DNA from: Alphaproteobacteria bacterium
GTDB taxonomy: Bacteria; Pseudomonadota; Alphaproteobacteria; Sphingomonadales; Sphingomonadaceae
Length of the DNA stretch: 6,902 nt
NCBI GenBank assembly: GCA_018828205.1
Contig: JAHJWA010000321.1
Coordinates: 1-6,902 of the forward strand
Direction of reading: 5' to 3'
Every line of letters begins with the position of its first letter. Position 1 is the stretch's first letter. Shown here one piece after another: positions 1-5,881 of the stretch. The translations under genes and the position numbers were made by a program. Under the pieces are notes generated by a model that was not told the origin of the DNA, did no database searches, and saw only the letters and a program-made list of their open reading frames with translations.

Positions 1-1823
1 AGCCGCTTGCCGGCGGTCTGGAGCCGCGCCTCGGCACGGCGCATCTGCGCACCCTGACCGTGGTCGGCTTTCCGAGTGCCACCTTTCCCGGCCTGCTCGA
101 CGAGTTGAACGCGCAAGGGTTTGCCTATCGCTGGTCGACCCGCGCGATCATGCTCGACAAGACCGATGCCACACGCCTGCTCGGCAAGATTCGCCGCCAA
201 TGGTTCGCCAAGCGCAAGTCGGTCGCCGCCATCATCAAGGAGGTGATGACCAACGAGGCGTCGGTGCTGGTCGACAGCGATGCGGCCAACAAGGCCGAGG
301 ACGCCGATACCGCCTTGCAGGAACTGGGTGCCGATCATGTCGGCATGGCGCTGGTTACCGCGACGATCACGGTCTGGGACGAGAACGCTGGGGTCGCTGC
401 CGAAAAGCTGCGCCTGATCGAGAAAATTGTTCAGGGCCGCGACTTCACCTGCGTCACCGAAGGCATGAATGCGATCGAGGCATGGCTCGGCTCGCTTCCC
501 GGACACGTTTACGCGAACGTCCGGCAGCCGCCCCTCTCGACGCTCAATCTGGCGCATATGATCCCGCTGTCCGCCATCTGGGCAGGTCCGGAGCGCGACG
601 ATCACCTCGACGCGCCGCCGCTGTTCTACGCGCGGACCGAGGGCACGACCCCGTTCCGCTTCACGCTCCATGTCGGCGATGTCGGCCACGGCCTCGTCGT
701 CGGCCCAACCGGTGCAGGTAAATCGGTGCTGCTCGCCTTCATGGCGATGCAGTTCCGCCGCTACACGAATGCGCAGATCTTCACGTTCGACTTCGGCGGT
801 TCCATCCGCGCCGCCGCGCTCGCCTGCGGCGGCGCTTGGCAGGATCTGGGCTCTAGCCTTTCCGAAGACGGCGACGGAGGCGTCTCGTTGCAGCCGCTGG
901 CCCGCATCGACGAGCCCGCGGAGATGGCCTGGGCAGCGCAGTGGCTTCAGGCAATCCTCGCATCCGAAGGCGTGTCGGTCGATCCCGCCACCAAGGAGCA
1001 TCTCTGGTCGGCACTGACGTCGCTTGCCACCGCCCCAGTGGCCGAGCGCACGCTGACCGGCCTTGCCGTCCTGCTCCAGTCGCAGCCGCTCAAGCAAGCG
1101 CTTGCGCCCTATTGCATCGGCGGACCGTTCGGGCGGCTGCTCGATGCCGAATGCGAGCGGCTTGGCGACGCGCGCTTCCAGGCCTTCGAGACCGAGGGTC
1201 TGACCGGTTCGGCTGCCGCGCCCGCCGTCCTCTCCTATCTCTTCCACCGCATCGAGGGACGGCTCGACGGTTCGCCGACGCTGATCATCATCGACGAGGG
1301 CTGGCTGGTGCTCGACAGTCCCAGCTTCGCCGGTCAGCTGCGCGAGTGGCTCAAGACCCTGCGCAAGAAGAACGCGAGCGTCGTCTTCGCGACCCAGAGC
1401 CTTGCCGATATCGAGAGTTCTGCGATCGCGCCGGCCATCATCGAGAGCTGTCCGACTCGAGTTTTTCTCCCCAATGAGCGCGCGATCGAGCCGCAGATCC
1501 TCAGCATCTACCGGCGCTTCGGACTGAACGACCGCCAGATCGAGATTCTCAGCCGGGCGACGCCCAAGCGCGACTATTACTGCCAGTCGGCGCGCGGCAA
1601 TCGTCTGTTCGAACTGGGACTGGGAGAGGTCGCGCTCGCCTTTGCCGGAGCATCCTCGAAAGGCGATCAGCTCGCCATTGCCCGCCTTGTCGAAAGTGAG
1701 GGCGCGGCCGGTTTCGCGGCCGCATGGCTGCGGCATCGCGGCCACGAATGGGCTGCGCAGCTGCTTGGCGCTGACGCACCGTCCACCGTTCAACCCAGCC
1801 CCCCGGAAGGAGCAATCCCATGA
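1..1823 (+). CDS. trbE: TrbE, VirB4-type conjugation ATPase (5'-truncated)
   Basis: This is the cytoplasmic/inner-membrane ATPase of the mating-pair-formation apparatus, which powers pilus biogenesis and channel assembly. The reading frame is open from base 3, so the GTG at 60 is internal and the true start lies outside the window. About 606 residues are visible of a family usually a little over 800, so roughly the first 200 are missing. Numbering visible residues from base 3, Walker A is GPTGAGKS at 234-241 (702-725), Walker B is LIIIDE at 427-432 (1281-1298), and the downstream ATQS motif of VirB4 ATPases is at 463-466 (1389-1400). The part before Walker A carries strongly conserved TrbE stretches such as RRQWFAKRKS, EVMTNEASVLVDSDAANKA and SLPGHVYANVRQPP. 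Both ATPase motifs are intact, so the enzyme looks functional. The stop overlaps the trbJ start (ATGA), which suggests translational coupling. Confidence 0.97.
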   Translation, partial: PLAGGLEPRLGTAHLRTLTVVGFPSATFPGLLDELNAQGFAYRWSTRAIMLDKTDATRLLGKIRRQWFAKRKSVAAIIKEVMTNEASVLVDSDAANKAEDADTALQELGADHVGMALVTATITVWDENAGVAAEKLRLIEKIVQGRDFTCVTEGMNAIEAWLGSLPGHVYANVRQPPLSTLNLAHMIPLSAIWAGPERDDHLDAPPLFYARTEGTTPFRFTLHVGDVGHGLVVGPTGAGKSVLLAFMAMQFRRYTNAQIFTFDFGGSIRAAALACGGAWQDLGSSLSEDGDGGVSLQPLARIDEPAEMAWAAQWLQAILASEGVSVDPATKEHLWSALTSLATAPVAERTLTGLAVLLQSQPLKQALAPYCIGGPFGRLLDAECERLGDARFQAFETEGLTGSAAAPAVLSYLFHRIEGRLDGSPTLIIIDEGWLVLDSPSFAGQLREWLKTLRKKNASVVFATQSLADIESSAIAPAIIESCPTRVFLPNERAIEPQILSIYRRFGLNDRQIEILSRATPKRDYYCQSARGNRLFELGLGEVALAFAGASSKGDQLAIARLVESEGAAGFAAAWLRHRGHEWAAQLLGADAPSTVQPSPPEGAIP

Positions 1824-2566
1824 CCTTGCACCGATCACTCAGAACCCTTGCCATGACGGCAGCGCTCGGCATCGCCGGCGCGACCGCGTTCGCATCGACG
1901 CCCGCACAGGCCCAGTTCGGCGGGATCGTCTACGATCCGTCCAATTACGCCCAGAACGTGCTCACTGCGGCGCGCACGCTCGAGCAGATCAACAACCAGA
2001 TTCGGATGCTGCAGAACCAGGCGAATTCGTTGATCAACGAAGCGAGGAATCTCGAACGGCTGCCGACCGACATCATACAGCCATTGCAGGACCAGATCCG
2101 GCAGACCCAGCAGCTTCTCAACCAGGCCCAGCGCATCGCCTATGATGTGGGCGAGATCGAGGCGGCGTTCGAGGCCCAATACAGGAATGTCCCGCTAGGC
2201 GCTTCCCAGCAGGCCTTGGTGACCGGCGCCGAGACGCGCTGGAAGAACAGTATCGCCGGCTTCGAGGACGCGCTGAAGGTGCAGGCGAGCGCGGTCGCCA
2301 ATATCGAAGGCTCGCGCGAGGCGATCGGCACGCTGGTCGGCGCGAGCCAGTCCGCCGCGGGCGCGCTGCAAGCAGCCCAGGCTGGAAACCAGCTGCTCGC
2401 CCTGCAGGCGCGCCAGCTGGCCGATCTGACCGCAACGCTTGCGGCATCAAGCCGGGCGCAGGCACTCGATGCGGCCGAGCGCGCTACAGCCAAGGCCCAG
2501 GCGCGCGAACAGCTGAGGCGCTTCCTCGCGACCCGGCCGCGCTACCTGCCCGGCGGATCGAGGTGA
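1820..2566 (+). CDS. trbJ: TrbJ, P-type conjugative transfer protein (VirB5-like)
   Basis: TrbJ is an exported mating-pair-formation protein, regarded as the counterpart of VirB5 pilus-associated proteins. The 248-residue product begins with a Sec-type signal peptide: basic residues H4, R5 and R8, a hydrophobic run at about 10-25, and a probable cut after AQA at 29-31. The mature N-terminus, with YDPSNYAQNVLTAARTLEQI at 38-57, is the family signature. Most of the rest is Gln/Ala-rich and predicted helical, with likely coiled-coil stretches at about 52-110 and 180-236. The start is well supported by AAGGAG at 1807-1812, 7 nt before an ATG that overlaps the trbE stop. Length and position after trbE fit the alphaproteobacterial arrangement. 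The final residues (PRYLPGGSR) are encoded by the 5' arm and loop of the hairpin that precedes trbK. Confidence 0.95.
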   Translation: MTLHRSLRTLAMTAALGIAGATAFASTPAQAQFGGIVYDPSNYAQNVLTAARTLEQINNQIRMLQNQANSLINEARNLERLPTDIIQPLQDQIRQTQQLLNQAQRIAYDVGEIEAAFEAQYRNVPLGASQQALVTGAETRWKNSIAGFEDALKVQASAVANIEGSREAIGTLVGASQSAAGALQAAQAGNQLLALQARQLADLTATLAASSRAQALDAAERATAKAQAREQLRRFLATRPRYLPGGSR

Positions 2567-2572
2567 TCCGCC
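2552..2572 (+). promoter_or_regulatory. Hairpin displaying the trbK Shine-Dalgarno sequence in its loop
   Basis: GGCGGATC (2552-2559) and GATCCGCC (2565-2572) are a perfect 8-bp inverted repeat around the 5-nt loop GAGGT (2560-2564). The loop is itself a Shine-Dalgarno match. The 3' arm ends at the base before the trbK ATG (2573), and the trbJ stop TGA (2564-2566) straddles loop and stem. A ribosome ending trbJ would open the stem, so coupling or tuning of trbK translation is plausible. The repeat and the overlap are seen directly; the regulatory role is inference. Confidence 0.55.
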
Positions 2573-2881
2573 ATGGACGGCAAGCTCCCTGCGCGGATCG
2601 GTGCTGCCGTTTTCGTCGGTATCGCGGTCGCCATGACACTCGTGCAGCTGCACGAGGAGCCTGAGCAGCGCGTGGAGGAGGCAGCGACCATCTGGGTCCC
2701 GGATGGCGATCCCTTGCCGGCCCAGCTCAGGGTCTGCGCCCGGATGGGTGAGCTGGCGCTGTCCTCGTCCGATTGCCGGGCAGCCTGGGCAGAGAAACGC
2801 CGCCGTTTCTTCGGTGTCGACCATCCGGACGCCTATCCCGAGCCGGTCCTCCCGGACCCACCGATGTCGAGGGACAACTGA
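2573..2881 (+). CDS. trbK: Putative entry-exclusion protein, TrbK-alt type
   Basis: This 102-residue protein occupies the trbK slot between trbJ and trbL. One hydrophobic segment (about 10-26) after a short basic N-terminus suggests an inner-membrane anchor with a small periplasmic domain. The C-terminal half has two cysteines, C55 and C68, and the stretch CRAAWAEKRRRFFG (68-81), which resembles the conserved C-terminal motif of the small alphaproteobacterial proteins annotated as putative entry-exclusion TrbK-alt. RP4 TrbK is a lipoprotein that blocks mating between cells carrying the same plasmid. Here no cysteine follows the hydrophobic segment, so a lipoprotein route is not supported. The two cysteines could form a periplasmic disulfide. 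The Shine-Dalgarno match GAGGT (2560-2564) supports the start. The exclusion role rests on position and remembered family resemblance, so the function is moderately certain at best. Confidence 0.72.
   Translation: MDGKLPARIGAAVFVGIAVAMTLVQLHEEPEQRVEEAATIWVPDGDPLPAQLRVCARMGELALSSSDCRAAWAEKRRRFFGVDHPDAYPEPVLPDPPMSRDN
2869..2874 (+). promoter_or_regulatory. Ribosome binding site that fixes the trbL start
   Basis: GAGGGA lies 8 nt before the ATG at 2883, inside the end of trbK. It supports starting TrbL at 2883 instead of at the far-upstream in-frame ATG at 2703, which would overlap trbK for about 180 bases and add a basic, proline-rich extension. Confidence 0.75.
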
Positions 2882-2882
2882 G

Positions 2883-4205
2883 ATGGGCGGGACCGGCGTC
2901 GTCGATCGCTTCCTCGCGATCTTCTCGCAATATATCGACAGCGGCTTCGGGCTGCTGTCGGGCGAGGTCGCGTTCATAGCGACCACGCTGATCGTGATCG
3001 ACGTGACGCTCGCCGCCCTGTTCTGGAGCTGGGGCGAGCAGGACGACATCATCGCCCGGCTGGTGAAGAAGACGCTCTTCGTCGGCATCTTCGCCTACAT
3101 CATCGGCAACTGGAGCACGCTCGCCAACATCGTCTTCAACAGTTTCGCCGGTCTTGGCCTCAAGGCGAGCGGCTCCGGGCTTGGTGCCGCGGACCTTCTT
3201 CAGCCGGGCCGGGTCGCGCAGGTCGGTATCGATGCCGCCTGGCCGCTGCTCGAATCCATGCAGGATCTGCTCGGCTATGTGAGTTTCTTCGAGAATTTCC
3301 TGCAGATCGTCATCCTGCTCGTCGCATGGGCGGTGGTCATCATCGCGTTTTTCATCCTCGCGATCCAGCTGTTCGTCACCCTCATCGAGTTCAAGCTTAC
3401 GACGCTTGCAGGTTTCGTGCTCATTCCTTTCGGCCTGTTCGGCAAGACCGCCTTCATGGCCGAGCGCGTGCTCGGCAATGTGGTCTCCTCGGGGATCAAG
3501 GTGCTGGTGCTCGCCGTGATCATCGGCATCGGCTCGACCCTCTTCGCCGAGTTCACCAGCGCCATTCCGGGCGAGCCGACCATCGAGGATGCGCTCGCCA
3601 TCGTGCTTGCCAGCCTGACCCTTCTCGGCCTCGGCATCTTCGGCCCCGGTATTGCCAACGGGATCGTCGCGGGCGGGCCGCAACTGGGTGCCGGCGCGGC
3701 GGCCGGGACTGCCCTTCTCGCAGGTGGTGCGGCGGTTGGCGGCGTCGCCGGGGCCAAACTGGCCGGCGGTGCGGTTGCCAGCGCCGCCTCTTCGGTCGCG
3801 CGCGGTACCTCGCGCGCTGCCGGCGGTGCGACCATGGCCTATGCCACGGGTTCGGCGGGCAGGAGCGGCGGAGCAGCTGTCGCGGGCGGTATGGCCGGTG
3901 TCGGGCGCGCCGCGGGCGGCGCTGCGATGTCCCCGCTGCGCGCCGCAACCGACAGTGCCCGAGGCAATTTCCGGGAGGGTGCGCGCTCGGCTGTCGGTCA
4001 CATGGGCGGGCGTATCGTGCCTGCCCCAGGTTCCCCGCCCTCCGATAGCGGACAGGCAGCGGGAAGCGACGGTCCGCCATCCTGGGCCAGAGCCATGAAG
4101 CAGCGCCAGAGCCTCGGCCACTCCGCCTCGCTCGCCGCGCACACCGTGCGCGGCGGTGACGGCCACGGTGCGGGATCATCCATAGACACACGAGAAAAGG
4201 ACTGA
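2883..4205 (+). CDS. trbL: TrbL, polytopic inner-membrane conjugation protein (VirB6-like)
   Basis: TrbL is the polytopic inner-membrane component of the transfer channel, comparable to VirB6. The 440-residue protein has hydrophobic segments at about 29-50, 64-78, 138-168 (long, possibly two passes), 173-187, 204-223 and 236-261, so about six or seven membrane passes. Family-typical stretches include FWSWGEQDDIIARLVKKTLF (47-66) and EFKLTTLAGFVLIPFGLFGK (169-188). A Gly/Ala-rich low-complexity region follows (about 262-350), then a hydrophilic tail ending in the conserved PSWARAMKQRQ ... HTVRGGDGHGAGSS pattern (399-433). The start at 2883 sits 1 nt after the trbK stop, with GAGGGA 8 nt upstream. 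Length is normal for the family and there is no sign of damage. Confidence 0.95.
   Translation: MGGTGVVDRFLAIFSQYIDSGFGLLSGEVAFIATTLIVIDVTLAALFWSWGEQDDIIARLVKKTLFVGIFAYIIGNWSTLANIVFNSFAGLGLKASGSGLGAADLLQPGRVAQVGIDAAWPLLESMQDLLGYVSFFENFLQIVILLVAWAVVIIAFFILAIQLFVTLIEFKLTTLAGFVLIPFGLFGKTAFMAERVLGNVVSSGIKVLVLAVIIGIGSTLFAEFTSAIPGEPTIEDALAIVLASLTLLGLGIFGPGIANGIVAGGPQLGAGAAAGTALLAGGAAVGGVAGAKLAGGAVASAASSVARGTSRAAGGATMAYATGSAGRSGGAAVAGGMAGVGRAAGGAAMSPLRAATDSARGNFREGARSAVGHMGGRIVPAPGSPPSDSGQAAGSDGPPSWARAMKQRQSLGHSASLAAHTVRGGDGHGAGSSIDTREKD
3664..3932 (+). repeat. Gly/Ala-rich low-complexity stretch within trbL
   Basis: Codons for about TrbL residues 262-350 are almost all GGN and GCN, with short imperfect GGCGGTGCGG-like recurrences. 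It encodes a flexible region between the last membrane segment and the C-terminal tail. Similar Gly/Ala-rich tails are usual in this family, so it is probably protein composition and not a mobile or regulatory repeat. The low complexity also opens long meaningless frames on the minus strand. Confidence 0.6.
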
Positions 4206-4211
4206 CGGCGA

Positions 4212-4892
4212 ATGTTCAAACGCCCTTCCACGCGGTACGGCAAGACGCCGCAGGCAGAGACGCCATACCAGCGCGCGGCGCAGGTCTGGGACGAACGCAT
4301 CGGTTCGGCACGGGTCCAGGCGAAGAGCTGGCGCTATGCCTTTTTTGGCGCGCTCGGTCTGTCGGCGGCGCTGACCGGCGGTCTCATCTGGCAGAATGCG
4401 CGCGGCACGATCGTTCCCTGGGTGGTCGAGGTCGACAAGCTGGGCGAAGCGCGCAGCGTCGCGCCCGCCGATGCGGCTTTCCGTCCAACCGAACCGCAGA
4501 TTGCTTTCCATATCGCGCGATTCATCGAGAACGTCCGGTCCATTCCCGACGATGCCATCGTCGTGCGCGAGAACTGGCTGCGCGCTTACGACTTCGCGAG
4601 CGATCGCGGCGCGCTCGCACTCAACGAATATGCGCGCGCCAACGATCCCTTCGCTGTGGTCGGCCGTGAACAGGTGGCGGTCGAGGTCACCAGCGTGATC
4701 CGTGCATCGGCGAAGAGTTTCCGCGTGGCCTGGGTCGAGCGGCGCTACCGCGACGGTGCGCTTGCCGAGACGAGCCGCTGGACGGCGATCCTCGGCATCA
4801 CGGTCCAGCCACCGCGCGATCCCGACGCGCTGACCCGCAATCCGCTCGGCATTTTCGTCACTTCCATCAACTGGTCAAAGGAGCTCGGCTGA
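4212..4892 (+). CDS. trbF: TrbF, VirB8-type channel protein
   Basis: TrbF is a bitopic inner-membrane protein of the transfer channel, equivalent to VirB8, which nucleates assembly of the complex. The 226-residue product has a short cytoplasmic N-terminus, one membrane segment at about 43-60, and a periplasmic domain of about 165 residues. Family hallmarks are GTIVPWVVEVDKLG (65-78), ENWLRAYDF (120-128), the W-R-Y core SFRVAWVERRYRDG (169-182) and the terminal NPLGIFVTSINW (210-221), which contains the VirB8-type NPxG motif. The start at 4212 follows the trbL stop by 6 nt and has AAAAGGA (4195-4201) 10 nt upstream. Its stop shares one base with the trbG start (TGATG). Length is typical. Confidence 0.95.
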   Translation: MFKRPSTRYGKTPQAETPYQRAAQVWDERIGSARVQAKSWRYAFFGALGLSAALTGGLIWQNARGTIVPWVVEVDKLGEARSVAPADAAFRPTEPQIAFHIARFIENVRSIPDDAIVVRENWLRAYDFASDRGALALNEYARANDPFAVVGREQVAVEVTSVIRASAKSFRVAWVERRYRDGALAETSRWTAILGITVQPPRDPDALTRNPLGIFVTSINWSKELG

Positions 4893-5878
4893 TGTCCCGC
4901 CCGCAAACCCTCATTCGTTCCGGCCTCGTCGGCATTCTCTCGCTCGCGTTCGCCGTGCCCGCTTCGGCAACGCCTGCCCCCCAATCGCGGGCGGCTGCGG
5001 CGGCGGTTCGCGCGATCGTGCAAATCTCCCCAATCGCTGTCCTGTCATTCCTGGCCAGAGACTCTTCCCCATCGCGGCAGGCCTCCCCCACTGCCGCGCG
5101 CCGCTCCCCTGCCTCTGACCCCGAGGGGCATGTGGGGGCGGCGAACGATGCCGCCCGTATCCAGCCCGAGGATGCCGGTTTCCAGAACGCGATCCAGCGC
5201 TATGCCTATAGCGAAGGCGCATTGTTCCAGGTCTATGCCAAGCCGGGGCAGGTGACCGACATCGCCTTGCAGGAAGGCGAGACGCTGGTCGGCCCCGGGC
5301 CGGTCGCCGCGGGCGATACCGTGCGCTGGATGATCGGCGACACGATCAGCGGTCGCGGCGCGACTGCCAGGGTGCATATTCTCGTAAAGCCGACCCGGCC
5401 CGATATCGCGACCAACCTCGTGATCAACACCGACCGGCGCACCTACCATGTCGAGCTGCGCGCCAGTCCTCGCATCTACATGGCATCGGTCAGCTGGATC
5501 TATCCCCAGGACGAGCTGATCGCCCTGCGGCAGGCCGAAGCCGAGGCGGCGCGCGCCGCACCCGTGGCAGACGGCTTCACGCTCGAACGACTGAATTTTT
5601 CATACCGGATATCGGGCGACCGGCCCGAGTGGCGACCGCTCCGCGTGTTCGACGACGGGCAGCGCACGCTGATCGAATTTTCGCCTGACATCGCGCAGGG
5701 TGAAATGCCGCCGTTCTTCATACTTGGCGAGGACGGCGAGGCCGAGCTCGCCAATTACCGTGTGTCCGGTCGCTACATCATCGTCGATCGCTTGTTCGAA
5801 CGAGCGGAGTTGCGCCTTGGCGCCGGTCGCAGACAGGTGAAGGTCCAGATCAGCAATCGCGCGCGGTTCCGGTCATGA
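4892..5878 (+). CDS. trbG: TrbG, VirB9-type outer-membrane-complex protein
   Basis: TrbG is the periplasmic VirB9/CagX-family partner of TrbI in the core complex that spans to the outer membrane. The 328-residue protein starts with a signal peptide, with a hydrophobic run at about 11-24 and a likely cut after ASA at 24-26. An Ala/Ser/Pro linker (about 27-76) follows. The N-terminal VirB9 domain then begins at VGAANDAARIQP (81-92) and includes GALFQVYAKPGQVTDIALQE (109-128) and TNLVINTDRRTYHVELR (174-190). The C-terminal beta domain runs from about 232, with NFSYRISGDRPEWRPLRVFD (235-254) and YIIVDRLFERAELRLG (295-310). AAAGGAG (4877-4883) sits 8 nt before the start. The linker differs from the proline-rich version I expect in relatives, and a short compensated frameshift there is possible. 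The folded domains look intact. Confidence 0.95.
   Translation: MSRPQTLIRSGLVGILSLAFAVPASATPAPQSRAAAAAVRAIVQISPIAVLSFLARDSSPSRQASPTAARRSPASDPEGHVGAANDAARIQPEDAGFQNAIQRYAYSEGALFQVYAKPGQVTDIALQEGETLVGPGPVAAGDTVRWMIGDTISGRGATARVHILVKPTRPDIATNLVINTDRRTYHVELRASPRIYMASVSWIYPQDELIALRQAEAEAARAAPVADGFTLERLNFSYRISGDRPEWRPLRVFDDGQRTLIEFSPDIAQGEMPPFFILGEDGEAELANYRVSGRYIIVDRLFERAELRLGAGRRQVKVQISNRARFRS
5100..5142 (+). other. Strong imperfect hairpin inside trbG
   Basis: GCCGC-T-CCCC (5100-5109) pairs with GGGGG CGGC (5134-5142), leaving T5105 as a single bulge. Inside it, TGCC (5110-5113) pairs with GGCA (5127-5130) and TCT (5114-5116) with AGG (5124-5126, one G-U), around a 7-nt loop. Bases 5131-5133 form a small bulge. 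That gives about 16 base pairs, nearly all G-C, at the end of the variable TrbG linker. No T-run follows, so it is not a classical terminator. It may be only a consequence of GC-rich coding sequence. Confidence 0.35.
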
Positions 5879-5881
5879 CCG
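5870..5881 (+). promoter_or_regulatory. Palindrome over the trbG stop and trbI start
   Basis: CGGTCATGACCG is a perfect 12-bp palindrome centred on the ATGA where trbG ends and trbI begins. Outer arms CGGTT (5864-5868) and AACCG (5886-5890) could extend it with a bulge. In RNA it can fold as a 4-bp stem with CAUG in the loop. No clear Shine-Dalgarno sequence precedes this start, so trbI translation probably depends on re-initiation by ribosomes finishing trbG. A 12-bp palindrome is expected once or twice by chance in a window this size. Confidence 0.3.

Noticed and set aside
60..62. GTG at 60 as the start of trbE
   Set aside because: The frame is open and TrbE-like from base 3 (TAHLRTLTVVGFPSATFPG runs straight through it), and about 200 N-terminal residues of the family are missing, so the gene simply begins before the window.
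200..1477. Open frames at 200-721, 670-1017 and 941-1477 on the plus strand
   Set aside because: They are out-of-frame readings inside trbE, with Arg/Ala/Pro-rich translations typical of shadow frames and no independent ribosome binding context.
2703..2882. N-terminal extension of trbL to the ATG at 2703
   Set aside because: The added part overlaps trbK in another frame and is basic and proline-rich, unlike any TrbL start. The ATG at 2883 has a proper ribosome binding site and begins at the usual family N-terminus.
3664..3932. Tandem repeat array or mobile element within trbL
   Set aside because: The recurrences are short and imperfect, and they follow from Gly/Ala codon runs that are normal in TrbL tails.
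2727..4166. 479-residue open frame on the minus strand opposite trbL and trbK
   Set aside because: It lies entirely antisense to well-recognised genes, its translation is dominated by charged and low-complexity residues without recognisable domains, and such frames arise easily in GC-rich DNA with biased third positions.
3275..4191. Minus-strand open frames at 3275-3835 and 3553-4191
   Set aside because: They are antisense to the Gly/Ala-rich region of trbL, and the Pro/Ala/Arg-rich translations are what GC-rich repeats give on the opposite strand.
5119..5128. CCCCGAGGGG as a separate hairpin or terminator
   Set aside because: The perfect repeat leaves only a 2-nt loop and no T-run follows. 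It fits better as part of the larger 5100-5142 fold.
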